From the NCBI GenBank assembly GCA_902795275.1, contig CADBKQ010000010.1, positions 1 to 64,000 of the forward strand: 64,000 nt of DNA, read 5' to 3'. The notes under the pieces were generated by a model. That model was not told the DNA's origin. It ran no database searches and saw nothing but the letters and a program-made list of their open reading frames with translations. Shown here one piece after another: positions 7,944-16,867 of the stretch. A program made the translations under genes and the position numbers. This stretch comes from an uncultured Eubacteriales bacterium (GTDB lineage Bacteria > Bacillota > Clostridia > Christensenellales > Aristaeellaceae). The first letter of the stretch is position 1, and each line of letters opens with the position of its first letter.

Positions 7944-8480
7944 ATGAAGCAAAAGAAATTTTTGACCGTGATGGCCGTACTGGATGAGGAAACCCAGGCA
8001 AGGATGAACGGACTGCAGCAAAGCATCCTGTGCCTGGGGCTGACGGGGACGCAGACGATGGGCATCCCCTTCCATATTTCCCTGGGCAGCTATCCGCCGG
8101 AAAAAGAAGCGGACGTGCTGGCGGAGATGCGAAGGACGGCCCAGGCAACAGACTCGTTTCCGGTAAAGTTTACCGGCCTGGAAACATTTTCAGACCGCGT
8201 TCTGTTTTTAAAACCAGAAACAGACCAGGCGCTGATTCACTTGCACCAGCCCTTCGACAGCGCGTATGCCGACGGCTTTCCCTGGACGCCGCACGCCACG
8301 CTGTTCTGCGGGGACGAGGCGGATGTGCGGCGGGCAAAGAAAGCATTGGAAGGCATGCGGTTTCCCATCTGCGCCCGCGTCACCGCGCTGGAGCTGGGCC
8401 GGTTTTTCCCGGCGAAGTTCATCGGCAGGGAAGAACTGCTCTCCGGCTCTAAAGCGGGGAAGGAGGTTTGTGAATCATGA
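7944..8480 (+). CDS. 2H phosphoesterase (2'-5' RNA ligase / LigT-like)
   Basis: This 178-residue cytoplasmic protein carries the two H-x-[ST] motifs of the 2H phosphoesterase superfamily: FHISLGS near residue 47 and PHATLFCGD near residue 119. Such enzymes open cyclic phosphates or 2'-5' phosphodiester bonds in RNA or nucleotides. The start at 7944 (MKQKKFLTVMAVLDE) gives the natural first beta strand; GAGAGG lies 11 bases upstream. The stop overlaps the next start (ATGA), so it is translationally coupled to the patatin gene. Substrate unknown. Confidence 0.75.
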   Translation: MKQKKFLTVMAVLDEETQARMNGLQQSILCLGLTGTQTMGIPFHISLGSYPPEKEADVLAEMRRTAQATDSFPVKFTGLETFSDRVLFLKPETDQALIHLHQPFDSAYADGFPWTPHATLFCGDEADVRRAKKALEGMRFPICARVTALELGRFFPAKFIGREELLSGSKAGKEVCES

Positions 8481-9331
8481 AAACCGGTCTGGCAATGGAA
8501 GGCGGGGCTATGCGGGGCATGTTTACCTGCGGGGTGATCGACGTGCTGATGGAGCACGGCATCACGTTTGACGGCGCGGGCGGCATTTCCGCCGGGGCGG
8601 TGTTCGGGTGCAATTACAAGTCCGGGCAGATCGGGCGGCCCATCCGCTACAATAAACAATACTGCCGGGACAAGCGGTATAAAAGCCTGCGTTCCCTGAT
8701 CGCCACCGGGGATTTATACGGCGTGGATTTCTGCTACCGGGAGCTGCCGGACGAACTGGACGTGTTCGACCGGAAAGCGTTCCGGGAAAACCCCATGGCG
8801 TTTTATGTGGGAGCCACCGACGTGGAAACCGGACAGATCGTTTACCATGCCTGCGCGGATGGGGGAGACGGGGACATGCAGTGGATGCGGGCGTCCGCGT
8901 CCATGCCCCTGTGCAGCCGCGTGGTGGAAATAGACGGATACAAGCTGCTGGACGGCGGCGTGGTGGACCCGACGCCGTACTTCTATATGAAGAAATTGGG
9001 ATATGACCGCCTGCTGGCGATCCTGACCCAGCCGGCATCCTACCGGAAAACAAAGAGCGCCGCTCTGCCGCTGATGCGGCTGGCGCTTAAAAAGTATCCC
9101 CGGCTGCTTGAAGCCATGGAACGGCGGCCCGAAGTGTATAACGCCCACGTTGCCGCCATTCGGGAAGACGAGAAAGCGAGCAGGTGCCTGGTCATTTGTC
9201 CGCCGGAAGCGCTGCCGGTTCATCGAACGGAGAACGACCCGGATAAGCTGGAACAGGCCTACCAAATCGGCAGAGCGGAAACAATGCAAAAGCTGGAAAG
9301 AATCATTTCGTTTTTGAAGAATCCTGGATGA
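8477..9331 (+). CDS. Patatin-like phospholipase (YjjU type)
   Basis: This 284-residue predicted lipid acyl hydrolase has the glycine-rich oxyanion loop EGGAMRGMFTCG, the nucleophile motif GGISAGAVFG (Ser in G-x-S-x-G) and the catalytic Asp in LLDGGVVDP. These three define the patatin Ser-Asp dyad. No signal peptide is present, so it acts in the cytoplasm or at the inner membrane face. Similar proteins include E. coli YjjU. It is coupled to the upstream 2H phosphoesterase by a four-base overlap. Confidence 0.85.
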   Translation: MKTGLAMEGGAMRGMFTCGVIDVLMEHGITFDGAGGISAGAVFGCNYKSGQIGRPIRYNKQYCRDKRYKSLRSLIATGDLYGVDFCYRELPDELDVFDRKAFRENPMAFYVGATDVETGQIVYHACADGGDGDMQWMRASASMPLCSRVVEIDGYKLLDGGVVDPTPYFYMKKLGYDRLLAILTQPASYRKTKSAALPLMRLALKKYPRLLEAMERRPEVYNAHVAAIREDEKASRCLVICPPEALPVHRTENDPDKLEQAYQIGRAETMQKLERIISFLKNPG

Positions 9332-9390
9332 AAGGCGGATTTCCAATTGTGAACAATTGATGATAAATATTACAATTGTATGAACTGGAA

Positions 9391-9473
9391 TTGACATGAG
9401 TAATTATAAACGCTATAATGAAAGCGCTCATCTAAAAAGCAGCCAATATCGACAAAAAATGTGGCGCTTTTTT
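9391..9473 (+). promoter_or_regulatory. Consensus promoter with operator-like palindrome and possible leader hairpin
   Basis: TTGACA (9391-9396) and TATAAT (9414-9419) with a 17-base spacer give a full consensus promoter. TGAAAGCGCTCA directly after the -10 (9419-9430) is a near-palindrome centred on AGCGCT, similar to LacI-family or CcpA sites. AAAGCGC at the likely transcript start (9421-9427) can also pair with GCGCTTT at 9464-9470, which runs into TTT, so an attenuator is possible. It should drive the whole carbohydrate locus downstream. The operator reading is inference. Confidence 0.75.
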
Positions 9474-9527
9474 GATTTCGTTTTGCGCATACATTACGCT
9501 TGATCAAGCAAACAGGAGAGGCATGCC

Positions 9528-12413
9528 ATGCGAAAAAAACGGTTTGGATGGTTGATTGGAATACTGTGCCTAGCGGCAGTGATCGCTGCGATCGTGCTGC
9601 TGGGCGGCGGCAGTCAGGACTTCCACCTCAAATACGAGGGCGTTGACCTGTCCGCCGACGTGTCGGGCCTCGGCAGGGAGGATACGTATACCAACTACCT
9701 GCTGCGCCACGCGGACGCTCCCAGCGGCGACGCCGTCATTCCGGTGGATCTGACCGCCTTTGAAGGCGACGCGGAGATCCGGACGGAGGGGGGCGTTCCC
9801 TGCGTTTACACGCCAGACGGGTCTTATGTCACCTGGAAGGTGAACGTGGAAAAGGCCGGCATGTACAACATCATGCTGGACTATTTGACGACCCAGGCCC
9901 GCGGCGTGGACATTGAGCGCGAACTGCATATCAACGGCGAGCTGCCTTTCTCCGGCGCCCGCTCTTTATGCTTCACCCGCCTGTGGAAGGACGCCGCGGA
10001 AGTGCGCCAGGACAACCAGGGCAACGACATCCGCCCCACCCAGGTGGAAGTGTTTGACTGGCAGCAGGTGCGCTTCAAGGACGATATGGGCTATGTGATC
10101 GAGCCTTACCAGTTCTATTTTGAGGCGGGGGAAAACACCCTGTCCCTGAAAGCGGTCAACGAGCCCATGGTCATCCGCTCCCTGAGCCTGACGCCCGTGG
10201 AAGCCTTTGTTCCCTATGAGGAGTATAAGGCCGCCCAGCCCCAGGTGCAGATGAGCGAAGAGGCCAAGGCGTGGCAGACCACGGTGCAGGGCGAAGCGTC
10301 CACCCGGCGCTCCTCGCCTTCCCTGTACGCCCGCTATGACCGTTCCTCTCCCGCCACCGAGCCTTACAGCGTTACCAACACGGTGCTCAACTACATCGGC
10401 GGCGACCCGTGGAACAACGCGGGCCAGTGGATCGAATGGGAATTCGAGGTGCCGGAGGACGGCTACTACAACATTTCCATCAAGGGCCGCCAGACGTACC
10501 AGCGGGGCAGCGTTTCCAGCCGCAGCGTGTATATCGACGGGGAAATCCCCTTCGACGCCATGAGCGTGGTGCCTTTCAATTATAACACCTCCTGGGAACT
10601 GCGCACCCTGGCCGACGAAAGCGGCGCGCCGTACCAGTTCTTCCTGACCAAAGGCAGGCATACCGTGCGCATGGAAGCCACCCTGGGCAAGATGGGCCCG
10701 ATCCTGCAGCAGATGGAGGACAGCATTTACAGGCTGAACCTGATCTACCGCAAGATCCTGGTGCTCACCGGCGTGAACCCTGACCGCTTCCGCGACTACG
10801 GCCTGGAAAAGGTGTATCCCGAAGTGATCCAGGCCATGGATCTGGAAAGCAAGCGCCTCTATAAGCTGGTGGATGACACCGTGGCCATCACGGGCCAGAA
10901 GAGCGACCGCGTCGCCACGGCCCAGACCCTGGCCGTCCAGATGGAGGGCTTCGTGAACCATACCGAGCGCATCACCCAGTCCTTCGGCAATTTCAAGGAC
11001 AACATCACCGGCCTGGGTACCGCCATGCAGAACATGTCTGAAACCAAGCTGGACGTGGACCTGCTGATCATCAGCGGCGGAAAGGCCGAGCTGCCCCAGG
11101 TGAAGGACGGCGCGCTCGAAAAGACCGCCCACGAGCTGCGCTCCGCTTTGGCGTCCTACACGGTGGACTATAACGCCCTGGGCGACGTGTATGACGAGAA
11201 CGACGATAAGCTGATCGAAGTGTGGATCACCACGGGCCGCGACCAGAGCACCGTGCTGAAAACCATGATCGACGATACCTTTACCCCCATGACCGGTATC
11301 CACGTGAACGTGAAGCTGGTCGTGCAGGACACCATCCTGACCGCCGTGGTCGCGGGCAACGGCCCCGACGTGGTCATGAGCCTGGGCAGCTGGTTCCCGG
11401 TCAACTACGCCATGCGCAACGCCGCCGAGGACCTGACCCAGTTCGCCGACTTTGACGAAGTGGTCAAGCCCTTCTATCCCAGCGCCCTGGCCTCCATGCG
11501 CTATAACGACGGCGTGTACGCCCTGCCGGAAACCCAGGAATTCTCCGTGCTGTTCTACCGCAAGGACGTGCTGGAGGAGCTGGGCCTGGAAGTGCCTAAG
11601 ACCTGGGACGAGCTGATCGCGCTGCTGCCCACCATCCAGGGCAACAACCTGTCCGTCGGCATCCCGTATCCCGATATCCAGACTGCCGACCTGTCGATCC
11701 TCAATTCCATGATCTACCAGAACGGCGGCCAGATTTACGACGACGAAGCCAAGCGCACCCTGATCGACACGGAAAGCGGCGTGAAGGCGTTCAAGCTGTA
11801 TACCTCGCTGTACAACGACTACGGCCTGCCCACCGTGTACAACTTCGTCAGCCGCTTCCGTTCCGGCGAAATGCCCATCGGCCTGGCGAGCTACAGCCAG
11901 TTCAACACCCTGACCGTGTCCGCGCCGGAAATCCGTTCCCTGTGGGATTTCGCGCCTTTCCCCGGCACGGTTCAGCCCGACGGCAGCATCGACCGGTCTG
12001 TCCACTGCGGCGGATTGTGCTGCATGATGATCGCCACGGATAACGACGCGGTGAAAAACAACGCATGGGAATTCATGAAGTGGTGGGTCAGCACCGAGGC
12101 GCAGGTGCGCTTCGGCCGCGAGATCGAATCCGTGCTGGGCTCCTCCGCCCGCTATACCACCGCCAACCGGGAAGCGCTGGAGCAATTGGCCTGGAGCGCC
12201 GACCAGCTGGCCGTGCTGAAAGACCAGATGGCCCACACCGTCGGCTTCCGCGAAATCGCCGGCGGCTACTCCACCACCCGCCATATGACCAACGCTATCC
12301 GCCGCGTCATCAACAACAAGGAAGACGCCCGCGAGACGCTGCTCACCTACGCCCGCACGATCAATGAGGAAATCAAGGTCAAGCGGAAAGAATTCAACCT
12401 GCCCATCGACTGA
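9528..12413 (+). CDS. Membrane-anchored extracellular solute-binding protein fused to two carbohydrate-binding-like modules
   Basis: This 961-residue protein is about twice the usual size of a family 1 solute-binding protein. Residues 7-25 form an N-terminal membrane anchor with no lipobox Cys. Two beta-sandwich modules follow (about 70-225 and 248-388; the second contains WIEWEFEVPEDGYYNISIKG), then a helical linker (about 390-550). The sugar-binding fold starts near residue 560 (DQSTVLKTMIDDTFTPMTGI, FSVLFYRKDVLEELGLEVP, ending with WEFMKWW). It probably captures oligosaccharides for the permeases encoded next. AGGAGAG lies seven bases before the ATG. First gene of the operon. Confidence 0.85.
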   Translation: MRKKRFGWLIGILCLAAVIAAIVLLGGGSQDFHLKYEGVDLSADVSGLGREDTYTNYLLRHADAPSGDAVIPVDLTAFEGDAEIRTEGGVPCVYTPDGSYVTWKVNVEKAGMYNIMLDYLTTQARGVDIERELHINGELPFSGARSLCFTRLWKDAAEVRQDNQGNDIRPTQVEVFDWQQVRFKDDMGYVIEPYQFYFEAGENTLSLKAVNEPMVIRSLSLTPVEAFVPYEEYKAAQPQVQMSEEAKAWQTTVQGEASTRRSSPSLYARYDRSSPATEPYSVTNTVLNYIGGDPWNNAGQWIEWEFEVPEDGYYNISIKGRQTYQRGSVSSRSVYIDGEIPFDAMSVVPFNYNTSWELRTLADESGAPYQFFLTKGRHTVRMEATLGKMGPILQQMEDSIYRLNLIYRKILVLTGVNPDRFRDYGLEKVYPEVIQAMDLESKRLYKLVDDTVAITGQKSDRVATAQTLAVQMEGFVNHTERITQSFGNFKDNITGLGTAMQNMSETKLDVDLLIISGGKAELPQVKDGALEKTAHELRSALASYTVDYNALGDVYDENDDKLIEVWITTGRDQSTVLKTMIDDTFTPMTGIHVNVKLVVQDTILTAVVAGNGPDVVMSLGSWFPVNYAMRNAAEDLTQFADFDEVVKPFYPSALASMRYNDGVYALPETQEFSVLFYRKDVLEELGLEVPKTWDELIALLPTIQGNNLSVGIPYPDIQTADLSILNSMIYQNGGQIYDDEAKRTLIDTESGVKAFKLYTSLYNDYGLPTVYNFVSRFRSGEMPIGLASYSQFNTLTVSAPEIRSLWDFAPFPGTVQPDGSIDRSVHCGGLCCMMIATDNDAVKNNAWEFMKWWVSTEAQVRFGREIESVLGSSARYTTANREALEQLAWSADQLAVLKDQMAHTVGFREIAGGYSTTRHMTNAIRRVINNKEDARETLLTYARTINEEIKVKRKEFNLPID

Positions 12414-12439
12414 GAACAGAAAGAAAGGAGGAAAACCGA

Positions 12440-13384
12440 ATGCAATCGCAGTCTTTGCTCAAACGATCCTGGGATATCCGGAAAGAGAAGATACAGTACG
12501 GCTGGGCGGCGGCCAAACGGATGAAGATCTGCTATCTGTTCCTGGCGCCCTACGCCATCCTGTTCACCACCTTCTTTATCCTGCCCATCGTCACGTCCAT
12601 CTATTACGGCTTCACCTATTACAACATTCTGGAACCCGCCCGATTCATCGGTTTCCAGAACTATATCAACCTCGTTTTACAGGATGAAGTGTTCCTGACG
12701 GCAGTGAAAAATACCTTCGTGATCGCCGTCATCACCGGCCCCATCGGTTATATCCTTTCCTTCCTGTTCGCCTGGTTCATCAACGAACTGCCCCGCTGGC
12801 TGCGCACCATCGCCGTGGTGGTGTTCTACGCTCCCTCCCTGGGCAGCGGCGCGTTCTACATCTTTACCATCATCTTCCAGGGCGACGCTTACGGCTACCT
12901 GAACTCCATCCTCTTGCAGTTCGGCCTGATCGACGCGCCGCTGCTGTGGCTGCTGGATCCCAAGTACATCCTGCCCATCGTCATCATTGTGAGCCTGTGG
13001 ATGAGCATGGGCGCCGGCTTCCTTTCCTTCGTCGCCGGCCTGCAGGGCGTGGACCGCAGCATGTACGAAGCGGGCTATGTGGACGGCATCCGTAACCGCT
13101 GGCAGGAGCTGTACTTCATCACCCTGCCCAGCATGAAGCCCATGCTGCTGTTCGGCGCGGTCATGTCCATTACCTCCGCGTTCAACGTCTGCGACGTGCC
13201 CCGCGCCCTGGCGGGCTACCCCAGCACGGACTACGCCGCCCGCACCATCGTGACCCACCTGTTCGACTACGGCTTCTCCCGGTTTGAAATGGGCTACGCC
13301 TCCGCCATCGCGACGGTGCTGTTCCTGATTATGATCCTGAGCAACAAGATCATCCAGTCTGCGCTGAGGAGGGTTGGCACATGA
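12440..13384 (+). CDS. Sugar ABC transporter permease (LplB/MalF type)
   Basis: This 314-residue inner-membrane protein has about six membrane segments. The cytoplasmic EAA loop that contacts the ATPase is visible as YEAGYVDGIRNRWQELYFIT. It should pair with the next permease to form the channel of a carbohydrate importer. AAGGAGG lies eight bases before the ATG. The stop overlaps the next start by four bases (ATGA). No ATPase gene is present in this locus, so a shared ATPase such as MsmK encoded elsewhere is likely; that is inference. Confidence 0.9.
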   Translation: MQSQSLLKRSWDIRKEKIQYGWAAAKRMKICYLFLAPYAILFTTFFILPIVTSIYYGFTYYNILEPARFIGFQNYINLVLQDEVFLTAVKNTFVIAVITGPIGYILSFLFAWFINELPRWLRTIAVVVFYAPSLGSGAFYIFTIIFQGDAYGYLNSILLQFGLIDAPLLWLLDPKYILPIVIIVSLWMSMGAGFLSFVAGLQGVDRSMYEAGYVDGIRNRWQELYFITLPSMKPMLLFGAVMSITSAFNVCDVPRALAGYPSTDYAARTIVTHLFDYGFSRFEMGYASAIATVLFLIMILSNKIIQSALRRVGT

Positions 13385-14652
13385 GCCAGAAAAAGCAAAA
13401 GATCACGCGCATTGAGCAGCCCAAAACCCAAAGCCGGGCGGAACGGCTGCACTACCTGGCCCAGCTGCGCGGCGAGATCGAGGAAGAGCAGCCGAAGCTG
13501 AACAAAGGCAAATTCGCCATCATCTCCCTGATTATCCTGGCGCTGCTGGCGGGCATCCTGCTGTATTCCAACTACATGCTGGGCGCCATTGAAACGGCTA
13601 ACATAGAGGGGCGCACCACGTCCCGCACCATGATGATCATGCTGGGCAAGGACACCGGGGTGGTGCTCGGCGGCAGCAGCGATGTCAACGAAGAAGAGCT
13701 GGCGAAGGTGAACGCCTGGTCCTCCATCTTCCTGGTGGTTCGCCTGGCGGCCATCGTGGGCCTGGTGATTTACGGGTTCTACGCCATCATCACCCTCCTC
13801 CAGCCCAAGCGCCGCAAGCCCAACCGTTCCTTCTGGGGCGACCTGGGAATCTACACCATGCTGTTCATCATCGCCGTCGCCATGGCGTTCCCGCTGGTGT
13901 TCTCCATCGCCCAGTCCTTAAAGCCCCTGGACGAATTGTTCCGCTTCCCGCCCAAGGTGCTGCCGGATCATCCCACGCTGGATAACTTCAGCGACCTGAT
14001 CGTGACCATGGGCCAGAGCTGGGTGCCCTTCTCCCGCTACCTCATCAACACCGTGCTCATCACGGCCCTGGGCACCTTCGGCCACGTGATCATCGCCTCC
14101 ATGGCGGCGTTCGTGCTGGCGAAGTACAGGTTCCCCGGCGCGAAAACCTTTTTCAGCATCGTCGTGACCGCCCTGATGTTCTCCGGTTACGTGACGGGCA
14201 TTCCCAACTACGTGATCATGAGCAAGCTGGGCATGATCGACACCTACTGGGCCATCATCCTGCCCGCCTTCGCCGCGCCCATCGGCCTGTTCCTGATGAA
14301 GCAGTTCATGGAGAGCCTGCCGGACGCGCTGATCGAAGCGGCGCACCTGGACGGCGCAGGGGAGGGCCGCATCTTCTGGACCATCGTGATGCCCAACGTG
14401 AAGCCCGCCTGGCTGACCATTACCATCTTCTCGGTGCAGGGCCTGTGGAACAACAGCGCTTCGACGGTCATCTACACCGAATCCAAGAAGACCCTGGTGT
14501 ACGCCCTGGCCCAGATCCAGGCCGGCGGCGTCGCCCGCGCCGGCCAGGCCGCCGTGGCGAGCGTGGTGGTCATGGTGGTGCCCATCATCATTTTCATCTG
14601 CTCCCAGGGCCAGATCATGGAAACCATGGCCAGCTCCGGCTTGAAGGATTAA
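13381..14652 (+). CDS. Carbohydrate ABC transporter permease with an N-terminal membrane extension
   Basis: This 423-residue permease is the partner of the preceding one. The EAA loop is IEAAHLDGAGEGRIFWTIVM. It is about 140 residues longer than normal: a charged N-terminus, a membrane segment at about 46-64, an outside loop and a second segment near 120-140 come before the usual six-helix domain, which begins around residue 158 (IYTMLFIIAVAMAFPLVFSI). The extension may contact the neighbouring NHL, YIP1 or DUF5696-type proteins; this is conjecture. Confidence 0.88.
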   Translation: MSQKKQKITRIEQPKTQSRAERLHYLAQLRGEIEEEQPKLNKGKFAIISLIILALLAGILLYSNYMLGAIETANIEGRTTSRTMMIMLGKDTGVVLGGSSDVNEEELAKVNAWSSIFLVVRLAAIVGLVIYGFYAIITLLQPKRRKPNRSFWGDLGIYTMLFIIAVAMAFPLVFSIAQSLKPLDELFRFPPKVLPDHPTLDNFSDLIVTMGQSWVPFSRYLINTVLITALGTFGHVIIASMAAFVLAKYRFPGAKTFFSIVVTALMFSGYVTGIPNYVIMSKLGMIDTYWAIILPAFAAPIGLFLMKQFMESLPDALIEAAHLDGAGEGRIFWTIVMPNVKPAWLTITIFSVQGLWNNSASTVIYTESKKTLVYALAQIQAGGVARAGQAAVASVVVMVVPIIIFICSQGQIMETMASSGLKD

Positions 14653-14673
14653 AGGACGGGAGGGAAGACGAAC

Positions 14674-16188
14674 GTGAAAAGAATTCAATGCATCCTGTCG
14701 CTTGCCCTGGCCGCCCTGCTGCTCCTGCCCATGGGCGCGGCGCTGGCCGTGGACGACGGCTTCTCCAGCACCTATACCTACAACTACGACTACTGGACCG
14801 ACCTGCGGGAATCCCCCGACGCTTACCGGGTGGACCAGGTGGTGTACAGCGCGAGCCTGGAGCTGGATCAGCCCCTGCGCAAGCCCCAGAGCCTGTACGT
14901 GCATGAAAACGATCTGTACGTCTGCGACACCGGCAACAACCGCATCCTGCAGCTGCGCCGGGACGCCGACAAGAAATTCAGCCTGGTGTGCGTGATCGAC
15001 AAAATCAGCGGGGCGCAGCCTGAAACCTTCAACAGCCCCAACGATATGGCCCTCGACCCCGAAGGCAATCTCTACGTCTGCGACACCAACAACAACCGCG
15101 TCATCAAAGCCGATAAGAATCTGAACTACCTCCAGTCCTTTACGAAGCCCCAGGACACCACCTTCGACCAGAACCTGAGCTTCCTGCCCAGCAAGCTGGT
15201 GGTGGACACCACGGGCCGCGTGTTCGTCCTGGCGACCCACGTGAACAAGGGCCTGGTCAAGTACGAGGCGGACGGCACGTTTACCGGCTTCGTCGGGGCC
15301 AACACCGTCAAGTACAACATGTGGGAATACATCTGGAAAACGTTCTTCACCACCAAGGAACAGCGCGCCCAGCAGGTCGCCTTCGTTCCAACGGAGTATG
15401 AGAACATCTATATCGACAAGGAAGGCTTCATCTACGCCACCAACATCGTGTTCAGCGAATACGACCTGCTGTACGACGTGGCCAAGCCCATCCGCCGCCT
15501 CAACAGCATCGGCAGCGATATCCTCATCAAGAACGACCGCTATCCCCCCATCGGCGATTTATCGTGGGTGGAGGGTAGCAACGATTACGGCCCTTCCAAA
15601 TTCAAGGATATTACGGTGCTGGACAACGACATCTACATCGCCGTGGACCGTACCAGGGGCCGCCTGTTCGGCTATGATCCCCAGGGCATCATGCTGTGGG
15701 CGTTCGGCACCAAGGGCAACAGTGAGGGCGCGTTCCTGAGCGCCGTATCCATCGAGCATATGGATCATGACCTGCTGGTGCTGGACGAAAACGAAAGCAG
15801 CATCACCGTGTTTACGCCCACGGAATACGGCAGCCTGATTTACCAGGCCAACGACCAGTATCTGAAGGGCGACTACGACGGCTCCGCCGATACCTGGCGG
15901 GAGGTACTGAAGCTGAACGCCAACTACAACAGTGCGTTCATCGGCATCGGCCGGGCGCTGATGCGCCAGGAGCAGTACGGCGAGGCCATGGAATACTTCA
16001 AGATGGCCCACGACCGGGAGAATTACGGCCGCGCTTACCGCTATTACCGCAAGATCCTGGTCGAAAAGAACGTGGGCTGGGCCTTGGCGGTGATTGTGGT
16101 GCTGGTGGTTGTCCCGATGGTGATCCGCAAGGTGAAAGCCGCGAAAGAGGAGGTGGAAGCGTATGAACGGCGCAAAATCGCTCACTGA
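14674..16188 (+). CDS. Exported NHL-repeat beta-propeller protein with TPR and C-terminal membrane anchor
   Basis: This 504-residue protein has a signal peptide at residues 1-25. Repeated propeller blades follow (LYVCDTGNNRILQL, LYVCDTNNNRVIKA, IYIAVDRTRGRLFGY). A TPR-like region lies at about 389-462 (GDYDGSADTWREVLKLNANY, QYGEAMEYFKMAH), with a membrane segment at about 465-482 and a basic cytoplasmic tail. NHL propellers bind proteins or sugars. With the SBPs, permeases and DUF5696-type protein it probably forms a surface assembly. Start is GTG at 14674 with GGGAGG ten bases upstream. The stop lies inside the next gene (26-base overlap). Confidence 0.8.
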   Translation: MKRIQCILSLALAALLLLPMGAALAVDDGFSSTYTYNYDYWTDLRESPDAYRVDQVVYSASLELDQPLRKPQSLYVHENDLYVCDTGNNRILQLRRDADKKFSLVCVIDKISGAQPETFNSPNDMALDPEGNLYVCDTNNNRVIKADKNLNYLQSFTKPQDTTFDQNLSFLPSKLVVDTTGRVFVLATHVNKGLVKYEADGTFTGFVGANTVKYNMWEYIWKTFFTTKEQRAQQVAFVPTEYENIYIDKEGFIYATNIVFSEYDLLYDVAKPIRRLNSIGSDILIKNDRYPPIGDLSWVEGSNDYGPSKFKDITVLDNDIYIAVDRTRGRLFGYDPQGIMLWAFGTKGNSEGAFLSAVSIEHMDHDLLVLDENESSITVFTPTEYGSLIYQANDQYLKGDYDGSADTWREVLKLNANYNSAFIGIGRALMRQEQYGEAMEYFKMAHDRENYGRAYRYYRKILVEKNVGWALAVIVVLVVVPMVIRKVKAAKEEVEAYERRKIAH

Positions 16189-16852
16189 CGGCATGGCCGC
16201 TCCCGCCGAACGCGGAGCGGGCTGGAAGCGCTACAAGGCTTCGCTGAAATATGGTTTCTATGTCATCTTCCATCCGTTCGACGGCTTCTGGGATCTGGTG
16301 CACGAGCAGCGCGGCTCCCTGATGGCGGCGCATACCTGGCTGTTCCTGTTCCTGCTGACCTATGTGCTCCGGCTGCTGCTGACCAACTTCCAGTTCATCA
16401 CCGCGCCGATTCAGTACATCAACATCTACGAGCAGTGCGGTTCCCTCCTGTTCCCCTTCCTGGTGCTGTGCCTGGCCAACTGGGCGCTGTCCACGCTGTT
16501 TGACGGCAAGGGCAGGTTCAAGGATATCTACATGGCCATGTGCTATGCGCTGATTCCCTATGTGCTCATCCAGCTGCCCCTGATCCTGGTGAGCAACATG
16601 ATCTCCTTTGACGAGGCGGCGTATTACCAGGTGCTGGGCAGCGCAAGCATCATCTGGTGCGTGTTCCTGGCGTTCGTGGGCCTGATGCAGGTGCACGACT
16701 ACACGCCGGGCAAGACGCTGATCTTCCTGTTCTTTACCGTCTTTGGCGCGCTGGTGATCCTGTTCCTGATCCTGGTGTTCTTCTCGCTCCTGAGCGACGC
16801 CATCGGCTTCTTCGTTTCCCTGTACCGCGAAGTCGCGTTCAGGCTGTATTAA
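16163..16852 (+). CDS. YIP1-family integral membrane protein
   Basis: This 229-residue protein has about five hydrophobic segments after a soluble N-terminus (YGFYVIFHPFDGFWDLVHEQ). The hydrophobic pattern and the FHPFDGFWDL start motif match bacterial YIP1-domain proteins. Their role is unknown; eukaryotic Yip1 proteins work in membrane traffic. It overlaps the NHL gene by 26 bases and is followed 15 bases later by the DUF5696-type gene. GAGGAGG lies upstream of the ATG. Its fixed place among transport genes suggests a scaffolding or assembly role; this is inference. Confidence 0.75.
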   Translation: MNGAKSLTDGMAAPAERGAGWKRYKASLKYGFYVIFHPFDGFWDLVHEQRGSLMAAHTWLFLFLLTYVLRLLLTNFQFITAPIQYINIYEQCGSLLFPFLVLCLANWALSTLFDGKGRFKDIYMAMCYALIPYVLIQLPLILVSNMISFDEAAYYQVLGSASIIWCVFLAFVGLMQVHDYTPGKTLIFLFFTVFGALVILFLILVFFSLLSDAIGFFVSLYREVAFRLY

Positions 16853-16867
16853 GGAGGGTGAGAGAGA

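Noticed and set aside
9966..12284. Minus-strand open frame of 772 codons over the first solute-binding gene
   Set aside because: His/Gln/Val-rich shadow without start signals; the plus-strand protein has clear motifs.
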